From: Neoconidiobolus thromboides FSU 785
Lineage: Eukaryota > Entomophthoromycota > Entomophthoromycetes > Entomophthorales > Neoconidiobolaceae
Assembly: GCA_025603075.1 (NCBI GenBank)
Contig: MU626258.1
Location: 11,457-75,456 of the forward strand
DNA: 64,000 bases
Direction: 5' to 3'
Of this stretch, positions 21,245 to 32,301 are shown piece by piece. The position numbers and the translations under genes are program-made. How positions within the stretch are numbered: position 1 is the first letter of the stretch; every line of letters starts with the position of its first letter. The notes below the pieces were generated by a model that saw only the letters and a list, made by a program, of their open reading frames with translations, was not told the DNA's origin and did no database searches.

Positions 21245-22040
21245 TGAAATTTAAAATCTTTTTTTACCCCCCTTTTTTGCTTTTATAAGAAATTTAATGA
21301 AGTAAAAAATATATTTTTTAACCAATCTTTTTCCATGAAATTTAAAATCAACTTTTATTGGGATGATTTCAGAGCTCCATTATTACTTAATCAGGTAGTT
21401 TATAAATAGGAGAGACTTAAACCTGGTCTTAAAATAAATATAATTTCTGGAACTTCATTTTACACTATTATTTTATTCAAAAGTATTAAAACTGTAAGCA
21501 TTTTACAATATTAGTAATATTTTTTTTTTATTTAACAATTTTATTAATAATTTTCCACTTAAATAACACTTGAAAATGGAAAAAGTAACAAAACGAAAAA
21601 AACACTCTCATATATTAAATGGCATCATCATATTACTGTAGCCAATTTTATGTTAATACCCCAAAGTCTGGGATAAAATAATTTATCAAATTTGATTTAT
21701 TAGCGGTTTTATAAACCCTAACTAAAAGTAATATTTTATAAGTGAAAAAATTAAATTTTATCTAAAAGATGTAAATATATCAAATTTGTATGGGATATAT
21801 ATTATATTAAAAAGTATTTGTAGAAGAACCACTTAACTTTTATTTATTTATTTCAAGTAATTGTTCAGGATAATAACTACATACATTCAAAAAAACATTT
21901 ATTTGGTATAAATAATGCTATAGCTATAATATCTGAATGTTTTTTCACTTAGTAAAATTTAAATTATTACATAATTATATATTTGATGATATATCTAGAA
22001 ATCCTTTTAAAGATTTATTATAGATTTTAGTACATTTATT
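21245..22040. other. Intergenic region with a repeat copy
   Basis: About 800 bp upstream of the CRIB gene and downstream of LPMO copy 1. It holds a degenerate copy of the 100-bp palindromic repeat (21519-21612) and otherwise nothing that I can support. Confidence 0.5.
21519..21612 (+). mobile_element. MITE-like palindromic element, copy A (degenerate 5' end)
   Basis: Recognised by the core TTTCCACTTAAATAACACTT, then TGGAAAAAGTAACAAAACG and the right end AAACACTCTCA followed by TA. The left terminal repeat is eroded to a T-run. Confidence 0.65.
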
Positions 22041-22676
22041 TCAAGGTTTAATAGTAATAATAGGACGTTTATCAAACAACTCGCGATGGTCACCTTGATA
22101 AAACTCTGGGAATAAAGGATAACCTGGTAAATTACCCACTAAATTTTGAGGTCCAGTAACTGATCCTCCAACCTTACCACCAGTGATTTTGATGTCGGCA
22201 CAATTCATATAGTATTCTCGATTACCTTCAGCATTGATCCAAGTCCAAGTTAAAACTGCTGTATCCGAAGGTGGGGCATCCGCTGGAATAGTTACTGGGA
22301 AAGTGATACCTTGTCTAAAGCATTCACGTATAACTGTACTCAAAGCAACAATGGTTTTACCATTATCATAAGATAAACCAAACTGGCAATGTCCGCCATC
22401 GTGCTTATTGCTACCCTCAACGTTAGCGAATTTCACATTAATGGTTTGGCCAGCTGCATAAGTAGCTTGTGCAGGTCCTTGTTTAGCTCCTTTACATGGA
22501 TATGGATAATCAAAGCCTTCATTACTACCAAGTGGTGCATTTAAGTCCCAGTCAACGTCATCTTTGGATTGATAGTATTTACTATATTGAGAACGACGTG
22601 GTGCTGGAGTTTGGATTTCCATATGTGATGTTACACATAATGCAAATAAGGAGTATAAAATGGCGTTAAGTTTCAT
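22041..22676 (-). CDS. AA11-like lytic polysaccharide monooxygenase, copy 1
   Basis: An intronless 211-aa secreted copper enzyme predicted to cleave crystalline chitin oxidatively. Residues 1-17 form a signal peptide. Cleavage after Ser17 leaves His18 (HMEIQTPAPRR) as the N-terminal histidine-brace ligand. The second ligand is most likely His92 in KHDGGHCQFG, which aligns with the HGGGSC motif of AA11. The axial tyrosine lies in GNREYYMNCADI, which matches NREMYMNC of AA11. YPYPCKG (Cys61) and the VLTWTWINAEGNRE block are also AA11-like. There is no C-terminal chitin-binding module; the protein stops shortly after a conserved GNLPGYPLFPEFYQGD. It is the first of three tandem copies on this strand, with a TATA box 45 bp upstream of the ATG. 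Substrate is inferred from the family. Confidence 0.87.
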   Translation of the reverse strand: MKLNAILYSLFALCVTSHMEIQTPAPRRSQYSKYYQSKDDVDWDLNAPLGSNEGFDYPYPCKGAKQGPAQATYAAGQTINVKFANVEGSNKHDGGHCQFGLSYDNGKTIVALSTVIRECFRQGITFPVTIPADAPPSDTAVLTWTWINAEGNREYYMNCADIKITGGKVGGSVTGPQNLVGNLPGYPLFPEFYQGDHRELFDKRPIITIKP

Positions 22677-22720
22677 TTTTTTATAAAGCTTAATTCTAAT
22701 TAAGTGTAGGGAATTTTACA

Positions 22721-22730
22721 GTTTATATAC
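22721..22730 (-). promoter_or_regulatory. TATA box of LPMO copy 1
   Basis: GTATATAAAC on the minus strand, 45 bp upstream of the ATG at 22676. An identical word lies at the same distance in copy 2. Confidence 0.5.
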
Positions 22731-22749
22731 TCTCATCATTTGATAAGGA

Positions 22750-22850
22750 TATGGGGATGTATTTTTTGTTTAACAACTATATTAGTAATTTTTCCATCCA
22801 AATAGCACTTAAAGATGGAAAAAGCGATGAAATAGAAAAACATCCTCATA
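22750..22850 (+). mobile_element. MITE-like palindromic element, copy B
   Basis: Bounded by TA at 22750-22751 and 22849-22850. Left end TGGGGATGTATTTTTTG, right end AAACATCCTCA, with an internal inverted pair TTTTTCCATC...AGATGGAAAAA around CAAATAGCACTTAA. The sister LPMO spacer lacks it, so it inserted after the duplication. Confidence 0.82.
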
Positions 22851-23788
22851 TAGAAAAGCTTTAAGGATATCGGCAAAAGATATCAACATGCGTGAGTTAT
22901 TTATAGATTTTGTTATATAAATACATAACAATTATCTTAAAAATATATGCCAACTAACATATGGTTTAGTACCATTTGTTGTATATCATCTTATACTTCT
23001 TTTAAGCTAAAACTTTATATATGAGCTTCCTTCGTGACTTAATTTACCACTATTCTTAAATTCCATCTTATCAAATTTCTATAATGTAGACATCATATAC
23101 AATGAGTGATTTTAGCTGAGGGTAACCTTATTTTTAGCTATTTCCTAATATTGAAATAGTCGCCTTTCCTTTAGTCTCATGAATATTATTAAATTGAAAT
23201 TATACTGTTTATAGCTGGTTTACTTATCCTACACCTTATAAATATTTTCTTATAGCTAAATTGCATTTTCATAGATTTTTTATACCTTAATTACATTTCC
23301 AGATTTTAGATTTCTATAAGTCACATATTTAAAACTATATATAAAATAAATTATGTTTAGTTGTTAAGTCTGAGTATATTAATGACTTCTAATATTTTTA
23401 TTGAAGAAAGGAAATTAATAATATAATTAGAATTCTTAAAACTTAAACTGTCTTTAATATCAAATTTCAATATTTAATTCAACAACATAATAGTAAATTA
23501 TACTTTAGTTTTATAATACCAATGGTTACTATAATATGACTATAAAGGTTGAAATCATACTATAGTGACATATTATTTTATTTAAAAGCGACTCTTTAAT
23601 ATATCATCTTGCATTTGAGTTATTTTAAAAAAATATTTAGTCTAAAATTGCCATTAAACCTTATTTGATTATTTTTTACTTTTATTTTTTTAAGTCAGAT
23701 ATAAATAAAATGAAATTAAAGTTCTTATATATTGTATGAATAAACAAAGGTTTATTAAACATTTCAAAATAAAAAAGAATTGATACAT

Positions 23789-24424
23789 TTAAGGCTTAAC
23801 AGTAATGATAGGACGCTGATCGAATAACTCCTTACGATCACCTTGATAAAACTCTGGGAAAGTAGGATAACCTGGTAAATTACCCACTAAATTTTGAGGT
23901 CCAGTAACTGATCCTCCGACCTTACCACCAGTGATTTTGATGTCGGCACAATTCATATAGTATTCTCGATTACCTTCAGCATTGATCCAAGTCCAAGTTA
24001 AAACTGTACTATTGGAAGGTGGAGCATCTGCCGGTATTTTAACTGGGAAGTTAATACCTTGTAGAAAGCAATCATGTATGACGGTTTTTAATACTACTAT
24101 AGTTTTAGCATTATCATAAGAGATACCAAACTGACAATGACCACCATTGTGTTTATTACTACCTTCAACATTAGCAAATTGAACATTGATAGTGGAACCG
24201 GCTGCGTAGCTGGCTTGTACAGGTCCTTGTTTAACTCCTTTACATGGATATGGATAATCAAAACCCTCATTATTACCAAGTGGTACATTCAAATCCCAAT
24301 CAACGTCATTCTGAGATTGATAATAGTCACTATATTGAGAACGACGTGGTGCTGGAGTTTGGATTTCCATATGTGATGTTACACATAATACAAATAAGGA
24401 GTATGAAAAGGTGGTGAATTTCAT
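23789..24424 (-). CDS. AA11-like lytic polysaccharide monooxygenase, copy 2
   Basis: An intronless 211-aa paralogue of copy 1 with the same design: a 17-residue signal peptide, N-terminal HMEIQTPAPRR after cleavage, KHNGGHCQFG in place of KHDGGHCQFG, and GNREYYMNCADI. Sequence differs from copy 1 mainly in the first half and around FLQGINFPVKIP. The DNA of the 3' half (about 23850-24010) is almost identical to copies 1 and 3, including third codon positions, while the first half has diverged. That pattern suggests gene conversion. All presumed copper ligands are intact, so it should be active. Confidence 0.86.
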   Translation of the reverse strand: MKFTTFSYSLFVLCVTSHMEIQTPAPRRSQYSDYYQSQNDVDWDLNVPLGNNEGFDYPYPCKGVKQGPVQASYAAGSTINVQFANVEGSNKHNGGHCQFGISYDNAKTIVVLKTVIHDCFLQGINFPVKIPADAPPSNSTVLTWTWINAEGNREYYMNCADIKITGGKVGGSVTGPQNLVGNLPGYPTFPEFYQGDRKELFDQRPIITVKP

Positions 24425-24467
24425 TTTATTTATTATTTAATTATAAAGAAAATGAAGATAAATTATA

Positions 24468-24477
24468 GTTTATATAC
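24468..24477 (-). promoter_or_regulatory. TATA box of LPMO copy 2
   Basis: The same GTATATAAAC word as in copy 1, 44 bp upstream of the ATG at 24424. Confidence 0.5.
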
Positions 24478-25274
24478 TCTCATAAATTAGCAAAATATAA
24501 AAAAAGAACATTAAAGAAATCAGATGAGAGATAAATATACATGAGTTATTTAAGGCTTTATTGCTCAAATCAACAATTATTCTCTTAAACTTTATGAAGC
24601 AACTAAAATAAGGTTTAGAACCTTTTTATTGTATGTCATTTCATTCTTCTATTTAACAATGAGTTTATCTAGCTAATCTTCATGATTTAATTTACCATTA
24701 TTATTAAATTTTAAATTATAAAGTTTCTATAATAAAGCACTATACATGTAAATGAGTGATTTTAGCTAAAAAAATTCTCTCTTTCCTTATAATTTTTTAA
24801 TAGTGAAATGTATATTATTCATATAATCCTATGAAAACTAATAAATTGAAATTATGCTATTTATAGGCTGTTTATTCATGAGATACTTTCTATTTTTTAT
24901 TGCTTAATTACATCTTCATTAGATTTTATAATTGTCTTAATTGTATATTTAGACTATATGTTCATGTAATAGGGTTATTAATTATAAAGCTTAAGTATTT
25001 CAATACTTAATTAGTTTATTGAATAAATAGAAAGTTAACATTCGAAGTAAAGCTCATGACAGTTGAACTGCTATTTACAATAACTTAAATGATTAAGTTA
25101 GGTATTATATTAGTAAAAAATACTTTAATATTATAATAACTATGACTATCATGATGTGATCATAAATGTTTAAGTCATATGATGATAATGTAATAATTAA
25201 TTAAAGAGCGCTTTTTAATATGTTGCTTCACTTCAAATAACTTTTAAAAATCTATAGTTTAATTATTAACATTA

Positions 25275-25379
25275 TACGGGAGTGTTTTTTTTGACTTCAT
25301 TATTTTTTCCATTTTTTAAGCGCTATTTAAGCGGAAAATTTGTCAGTAAAATTTTTAAACACAAAAATACATCCCCATA
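25275..25379 (-). mobile_element. MITE-like palindromic element, copy C
   Basis: Flanked by TA at both ends (25275-25276, 25378-25379). It is in inverse orientation to copy B: left end CGGGAGTGTTTTTTTTGAC, core TTTTTCCATTTTTTAAGCGC, right end AAATACATCCCCA. Confidence 0.82.
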
Positions 25380-25550
25380 CCTTATTTAACCTTTTTTTTA
25401 GAAATCATTTAAGTAGATTAAAGATATTGAATCGTAAAAAGTAATTTTAAGAATAGGAAGTGCAGTTTTTAATGTGAAATACTTTTCTTCGTAACATTAG
25501 AGAAGCCTACTAATGGTTTCACTTCTTTTACTTTCTTGATTTTAATCATC

Positions 25551-25650
25551 TGGGGATGTATTTTTTGTTTAACAATTCTATCAACAACCTTTCCACTCAA
25601 ATAGCACTTAAGAAATGGAAAAGTAATAAAATCAAAAAAAACGTCTCCAT
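25551..25650 (+). mobile_element. MITE-like palindromic element, copy D
   Basis: Left end TGGGGATGTATTTTTTGTTT, core CCACTCAAATAGCACTTAAG, right end AAAAACGTCTCCA. The TA target duplication has been mutated on both sides. It lies 171 bp from copy C in opposite orientation. Confidence 0.8.
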
Positions 25651-25814
25651 CTATTCACTTGCTTCTCCCTTAATTTATAAATAAAAAGTACCAAGATATT
25701 TTTTAAATGGAGTCACTTCCAAGCTTTTTTTTGAAAATGCTTTAATATTATTCAATATAAGTAAAATTAAAATGAAGTTACGTATAGTATAGTTTTTGTT
25801 TTTATTAAATATAA

Positions 25815-26450
25815 TTAAGGTTTAATAGTAATAATAGGACGTTTGTCAAACAATTCCCTACGATCACCTTGATAAAATTCAGGGAATAAAGGATAACCTG
25901 GTAAATTACCCACTAAATTTTGAGGTCCAGTAACTGATCCTCCGACCTTACCACCAGTGATTTTGATGTCGGCACAATTCATGTAATATTCTCGATTACC
26001 TTCAGCATTAATCCAAGTCCAAGTTAAAACTGTACTATTGGAAGGTGGAGCATCTGCCGGTATTTTAACTGGGAAGTTAATACCTTGTTTAAAACAATTC
26101 CTTATCACCGTTTTTAATACAACAATAGTTTTAGCATTGTCGTAGGAAATACCAAATTGACAATGACCACCATCATGTTTGTTAGCTCCAGAAACATTAG
26201 CAAATTGAACATCAATTGTTGAACCAGCTGCATATGTAGCTTGAGCTGGTCCTTGACGTGCTCCTTTACATGGAAAGCGGTAATCAAAATGACCAGAGGT
26301 CCCTTGGGGTGCATTTAAATCCCAATCAACATTATCTCTAGAACGATAATATCGGCTATATTGTGAACGACGTGGGGCTGGATTTTGAATTTCCATGTGG
26401 GAAGTAACATATAATGTAAATAAGGAGTATAATATTGTATTTAATTTCAT
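25815..26450 (-). CDS. AA11-like lytic polysaccharide monooxygenase, copy 3
   Basis: A third intronless 211-aa member. The signal peptide is followed by HMEIQNPAPRRSQYSRYYRS. The first half is more arginine-rich than in copies 1 and 2 (FDYRFPCKGARQGPAQ), and the loop before the second histidine reads SGANKHDGGHC. The middle segment KTVIRNCFKQGINFPVKIP resembles copy 2, and the last 70 residues are the shared block GNREYYMNCADIKITGG to PGYPLFPEFYQGD. A TATA-like word lies about 57 bp upstream. It probably has the same chemistry as its neighbours but with a changed, more basic surface. Confidence 0.86.
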   Translation of the reverse strand: MKLNTILYSLFTLYVTSHMEIQNPAPRRSQYSRYYRSRDNVDWDLNAPQGTSGHFDYRFPCKGARQGPAQATYAAGSTIDVQFANVSGANKHDGGHCQFGISYDNAKTIVVLKTVIRNCFKQGINFPVKIPADAPPSNSTVLTWTWINAEGNREYYMNCADIKITGGKVGGSVTGPQNLVGNLPGYPLFPEFYQGDRRELFDKRPIITIKP

Positions 26451-27431
26451 AATCTAAACTTTTTAATAAAATGAATGATAATCAAATAACTGACTCAATG
26501 GTTGCTTTTATATATTAATAAATGTTGGAATTTAACAGCTCTTCTTTTTTAAGAAGATCATATATTATATATACGATTTATTATTTACTTTTAATAAATT
26601 AAAGTGTTGAGTTATTATATTCATCTATGATATAGTTTATTTTCTATTTATTATGAGGTATTAATATACATTTTAAAATGGGTTATTATAATTTAATTAC
26701 TGCATTAATAAAATCGTATGCACCCTTAGTTCTCATTAAAATTTATCATTTCACTCAATTTTTAATATAATGATACGATTATTATTAAGTTAGAATTTTA
26801 TTACAAACTAATTCTTATCTTATTTGTAGTACTGTATTTAATATTTATTAAATTCTTAAAATTTTAATAATTTCAATTGATTATTTTATATTTTTTTAAA
26901 AATTATAAACGTTTAATTCTTTATTAGGGTTGAAGTATAAATAATCGGGTACTTAAAAAATAACTCAGTATTTTATTAAATACTAACAAATTCTATTTAA
27001 ATCATTTTGGTATCCGACAACCCAACCCTACTTCTCACTTTTATAAATAAATTTAGTATTTTAATATGCTTTATTCTTATCATTCTTTTTATCATTCTTA
27101 TTCGTATTATTGCTATTGCTATTCGTATTAATTGTCCTTTATTTATTAAAATTTCCTATTGATCTTATTAAATTTGATTGATTTTTATTATGCCCATTTT
27201 TTATCCTTTAAGTGCTAAATTTTATGAAATGTTCTATTTGGTTGGACTGAAATATTTAAATTCAATCTTATGAGATAAAATATCTTTAGTTTCATAATAA
27301 TTAGAATTCGAATCACATATACTTATTACAATTACGATTTAAGATTTGAAAATAATAATCAATTTAACTTCTTCAACATAAACAACTTGAATTTAAAACA
27401 TATTGAATTCTTTTATTACTTTTAAAACACA
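26451..27431. other. Intergenic region between LPMO copy 3 and mannosidase 2
   Basis: About 980 bp, including the LPMO promoter (TTTATATA at 26507-26514). No other gene or repeat-family member seen. Confidence 0.5.
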
Positions 27432-29931
27432 TTATCTAAATACTTTTAAATCCATTTTTAAAGGATGAGCTTCAGTAGTAAAAACATATTCATTTAAATT
27501 AATTAAATCAATATTAAATATTAAATAAAAATATTTTAAAGTTTCAGCTAAAAAAAAGCTAAAATAAAAAAAGAAATAAAATTGTTAAATTAGAAGATGT
27601 ATTAGAATATATACTGAATTTAATTTACCTTTCCATTCGATCATTGAATTTAGTCCTATTATTGAATTTCAGATTAAATACATTATTTAATTCACTATAT
27701 CCAAATTCCACTTTACAATGTTGTTCAATATTCTATGTATAATAAAAAAATTAAGCTCATTTATAAATATAATGAGATTATTAACTTATTAACTTATTAA
27801 CTTATTAACTCATTACCTCAAATACTTCCCAAGCCCATTGTTGAAAGATGGGATTTCTAGTAAAATAATAGGCATAATATAAAGATTCAATAAATTCGGG
27901 TCTTAATCTATAACTTGGATCTAAATGAAAATACTCATTTCTTCCATTCTTACTCCCACTCCATCCCTTCTTCTTTTTGTCATTGCCTTGCTTATTATTC
28001 TCTTTTCCTACTTTTTGATTATAATCAATATTTTCTTTAAAACTTGGCTCCCATTTCACTTTATCGGGTGCTAATCCTATTGGTGAGGAATGATATAATT
28101 GATAACAAGAAAGTAGTAATTCGATAGCTATAGAGAAATCTGCTTTCCTATTTAATTCAATACTCCCCAACATTAACATACCAGGCACAAAACAGGCCTA
28201 AATAAAAGGAAAATATTAAGCAATCTTTTCAATTAAATGAAATTGAATTTTAAATTACAAAATGATCCATTTCGTATCTTGGGTGAGTTAAAGAATATAA
28301 GTCACTGATTAACAATAAGTTATTATTAGTTTCATCTCGTTGAATTAGTACATATTTATAAAAAGAATCAATTGCAGAAGTATCTTAATTATAAAGTAAA
28401 AACAATATTATTAAATTTTAAAAATATAAATAGTTGAAATCTTACATAATCTTTTATATTGATCTTCTGTCTTTTTAGTTAACAAATAACGTTTCAACAA
28501 ATACTAAATAGATTTCAATTTCAATGTTATTTTATATGAGAAATATAAAATTCATTCTTAATTTTACCTCATAAAAACTATCACCAAACGCACCAAAAGA
28601 AATAGCATCTAAATAATAAATAAATAAATGATAAAGTAATAAAGTAATAAAGTAATAAAGTAATAAATTAATTACTATAATAAATAGATTCTATAATTAT
28701 ATTACCAGTAATTGGTTTATTTTTTAATAAATCCCATTCTAATGGAAATAAACCATGATTATTATGTTGTTTATTATTAGCTTTATCTAAATTATCGATA
28801 ATTGTCTGGGCCTTCAAAATCAATAATAAATAAGATTTTAAATTATTAAGTAAATTAAGCTTACTTTCTTGGCATAAATAGGATTCTTTGAAAGTTGAGA
28901 TAATCGATGAAATTCTAATTGTAAGCTGGCAATCTCAGCTAAATTATTAGTCCACATCTTCTCATTTTTACTTTCCTTTTCTCTTTCAGTTCTAAATAAA
29001 TCATTCCCTTATATTAATACTTTGAAATTGAAATTGAAACTGAATAACAATGTTAATTTACTTGTTTAAATTTAATAAATGAACTGGATAACCGAACGGA
29101 GTATCAAAAGCAGGTAATAAAACATCAGCTAATTCAATTGCTTTTTTTAATAAAACGGTATCTTGAGTTAAATCATAACTGGAAATTAAACCACCTAAAT
29201 GTCGAATAATAGTTTCAAATACAATTATTTGACCACTCTAGTACAGGAATATTAATTATTAATTTATAAAATAACATTGATATTAATATCAATATTAATA
29301 TTAATATTACTTGTTTCTTATAATTTATAGTTGATATTTGAGACAATGCTAATTGATATTCATAAGTTAAATTCATTAATATTAAGGTATCTAAACTATC
29401 TACTAAAGTTACACCCCATCTTATATTGAATCAATAACATTAATATTTTGTAATTAAAATTTTAATTAATAATTAATATTACCCATTCCAGCTAAATAGA
29501 AATAAATTTAATTAATTAATTAATTTAAATAATAGCAATAATAATATTTTTTAATAGTAATCTTTAATAATTACTTACTCATCTTTTACTTTTTTTGATA
29601 TTGGTTTTAAATTATCATGTCCCAGCGCTTGTTTTCTATAAGGTAACCAAGCATGCATAAAGGTATCCTTAATTTTATTTGATCTATATTTATTAATTTC
29701 AATATCTAATAAACTCTGATTTTGATTTAAATATTTTTTAGTATTGAAATATTGATATTGTAATTTAAAATTATATGGGTTATTAGGATTAATGAAATAT
29801 TGATTGATTTTAGAATGAGTTAGTGATATTAATGTTGAATTATGATAAGATAATATGAGTAAAAGTAGACATATTAAACTGACGAATAGTAATAAAACGG
29901 TTATTAATCGATTGAATCTTTTAAATAACAT
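27432..29931 (-). CDS. Class I (GH47) alpha-1,2-mannosidase, copy 2
   Basis: Twelve exons: 29931-29579, 29491-29483 (9 nt), 29419-29311, 29237-29062, 28991-28865, 28811-28706, 28608-28568, 28503-28446, 28383-28259, 28197-27817, 27732-27629 and 27558-27432 (571 aa). Type II membrane protein with a long hydrophobic segment at residues 9-32. GH47 motifs: [22 protein letters not shown] (formed across the micro-exon), [76 protein letters not shown] and VFTTEAHPL. Several exons (109, 176, 41 and 58 nt) have exactly the same length as in copy 1, so the two genes are paralogues with old shared introns. This copy has an extra intron creating the 9-nt exon and an asparagine/lysine-rich insert before the YRLRPE motif. 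Introns carry simple repeats. Confidence 0.92.
27778..27815. repeat. Short tandem repeat in a mannosidase 2 intron
   Basis: Four near-perfect copies of a 10-base unit, TTATTAACTT, directly next to the splice donor of the 27817-28197 exon. Confidence 0.7.
28628..28672. repeat. Short tandem repeat in a mannosidase 2 intron
   Basis: About five copies of an 8-9 base unit, AGTAATAA(A), inside the intron between exons 6 and 7. The unit contains a GTAATA donor-like word in the forward sense only, so it should not disturb splicing of the minus-strand gene. Confidence 0.65.
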
Positions 29932-30781
29932 TATTTGTACAATATTAAAAACTACTAAACAACTTATTTAAAAAAATAAAAAAACAAAAAAAATAAAAGT
30001 TCAATAGGTTCATTTTATTTAATAATATATTGATATATACTCTCTTCTTCCCCATATTTAATATTTAAAAGGGTGGGGGATATTAGCAATTTTAATTTAA
30101 CTATAAAAGGAAAATCAATAAAATTTTGTTAAAAATTTATCCCTTGATTTTATTAATACTTTCCAATATCCCACTACTTAATTGATCCAAATTCTAATTC
30201 AATTCTATATTAATACTAATTTTCTCATTGATTTTTTCTTTTGTGTTGATACGAGTTGAGAGATAATTGGCATCTCCTCCAGATAGGGACGGAATTTGGT
30301 TTACTGATTTATTAGTTTACCTTCTCTATTGAACTCAACACTTCTTAGTGTTTGGGCATTAAGACTAAACTAAACCCAACTTTTTTTATAATTTATTTAA
30401 ACAAAAAGAGATAAGAGATAAGAGATTAAAATACTAATGTTAAATTTTGGATTAATGATGAGGATTTATAAATTACTAATGTAAAAATTGGGAATTAAAT
30501 TTTTGAGTGTTTATTATATTGACAAAAATGATCTATTTGATTGACATATTTCAAGATATTGTTGTTGCTGTGAATAATAACTGAATATAAGTTAATTTTT
30601 AATCTTATTTTTTGTCACTTGCTACTTTGAGAAAAATCATATAATTACTTAGCTAATTGAATTGAGTTAAATCAAACTAAGCTGAATTATGAGGATATTT
30701 TGATAAAAATAATTCCAACGTTTTAATACTTTTTAATACTTAACATTTCTTTTAACTTTTTAACAATTTTACCTTGCAAAA
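29932..30781. other. Divergent intergenic region, mannosidase 2 / RAD1
   Basis: About 850 bp that must hold both promoters. A slightly GC-richer patch, CATCTCCTCCAGATAGGGAC, lies near 30270. No gene or repeat copy found. Confidence 0.45.
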
Positions 30782-32002
30782 ATGAATCCCTTAGATTATT
30801 TAGATGATTATGAACAAGATAACAATATTAATCATCATAAAGATAAAGCATTACATAAAATGAATACATTAATAAATGAATATGAATTATATCAATTGGA
30901 ATTAAATCAAAAAGGAATAGCTAGTTTTTCCGGTATTATTAAAGATATTAAATTGTTATTGGATTTATTAAAACCCATTTATAATAATAATAATGTAAGT
31001 TAATTTTATAACTTTATTAACATTTAATAAAATTTACAAAAAAATAATATAAACTATAGCGAGTGATCTGTGTGTTAAGTTCAAAAGGTATTGAATTTGT
31101 TAAAGATTTATCTGGAGTTATGCAATTTCGAGTTAGAATAACAAAAGAACGATTTGAACAATTAAATTACTATAGTGGAACTAATAGTGAAAAACTATAC
31201 TTTGGTATAGATTTAGAACAATTTATTAAAGGGATTGATTTTTTAAAATATACTGATGAGTCTAAAGGAAAACCTAAATTAGCATCCACAGTAGAACATG
31301 ATATTAATAACCCAATGTTAAATCGATTGGAGAAAAAGATTTTATTTCAAGAAAAATTAAGCTTATATATTCATTTTGATAATGTAGGAAATCAATTAAC
31401 ATTATCTATCTTAAATAAAAATATATTTACTCAAACTATATGTTTTATTTATGATTGCGAATTACCAATCCCTTATTATTTAATGGATACTATTAATATG
31501 GCTGCTATTACAATTAATGTAAGTTTTTTTATTAATAATATATAAATATATAATAATAATACAATATTTAATTATTTAATATTAGTCATACTATTTTAAA
31601 GATGCCTTAAACATGTTACATCCTAAATGCGAAACTATCAGTATAAGCATTAGTAATCAATATCCTCATTTAATAGTCTCAGGAAGTAATGAATATTGGT
31701 CAAGTGAAGTAGGGTATTCCAACCATGACAGTGTATGTAGTGAAATTATTTTAGCTACTCAACAAGAAAGAATTATCGGTTATTATCGATATAAACATTT
31801 AATGGAAATTTATCAAGGTTTAAATGGAAGTCAAAAAATCAAAATTATTATTAATGAATTAGGATTCTTAGTTATTAGTTTTATTATTGATGATATGTTG
31901 CCAATAGATAATGTGATGTTTTTTGTAAGTTTTTGAATTTAATGTGCGTCTTTTGTTAATTAATCTATTTTCTTTTAGTGCTCCCCTATTATGACTAGTT
32001 AA
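30782..32002 (+). CDS. RAD1: Checkpoint clamp protein RAD1 (9-1-1 complex)
   Basis: Four exons, 30782-30994, 31060-31518, 31586-31924 and 31979-32002, encode 344 aa. RAD1 forms the PCNA-like 9-1-1 ring with RAD9 and HUS1, which is loaded at damaged DNA to activate the checkpoint kinase. The fold is shown by FSGIIKDIKLLLDLLKPI (first helix and strand), VICVLSSKGIEFVKDLSG, the YFGIDLEQFIKGIDFLK strand-helix, the mid-protein LSLYIHFDNVGNQLTLSIL, then YPHLIVSGSNEYWSSEVGY, YYRYKHLMEIYQGLNGSQKI and GFLVISFIIDD leading to MFFVCSPI at the end, the usual RAD1 terminus. Length agrees with S. pombe Rad1 (323 aa). A 40-residue acidic-polar N-terminal extension precedes the clamp. The last exon codes for only seven residues. 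Confidence 0.87.
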
Positions 32003-32301
32003 GTAATATCAATTTTTATACAAATAAATTATTATTAGCATGTATGTATGCTAATTGTTGATCTACTGTATTCATTTTTCATTTATTTTATTCTTTATAG
32101 AATAAACAATATTAATAGAATTTAAGAATAAAATGATTTCAAATAAAAATTTAATGCATCACATGAAAATCAAAGTTACAAAATTCAAATTAGAAAAATG
32201 ATTCAAAGTAGAGTGGATAAACAATAAAAGCTATTAAAAATAACTAATTCTATTTGTTTATTTTATCTTTTTTTAATTATAAATTAAAAAACTTAACAAC
32301 A

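Larger units (their letters stand above)
22677..23788. other. Intergenic spacer between LPMO copies 1 and 2
   Basis: This 1.1-kb spacer is homologous to the spacer upstream of copy 2. Both share the promoter word GTTTATATACTCTCAT, a block ending in ATGAGTGATTTTAGCT (about 23102 here, about 24751 there) and a block containing TTAAAAGCG/TTAAAGAGCG (about 23582 and 25201). The duplication therefore included flanking DNA. Repeat copy B interrupts this spacer only. Confidence 0.65.
24425..25814. other. Intergenic spacer between LPMO copies 2 and 3
   Basis: About 1.4 kb. The part next to copy 2 is homologous to the spacer upstream of copy 1. The part next to copy 3 carries two facing copies of the 100-bp repeat (C at 25275-25379 and D at 25551-25650). 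No gene seen. Confidence 0.6.

Noticed and set aside
24097-24376. Overlapping frames on both strands within LPMO copy 2
   Set aside because: Shadow frames of the well-supported LPMO coding sequence.
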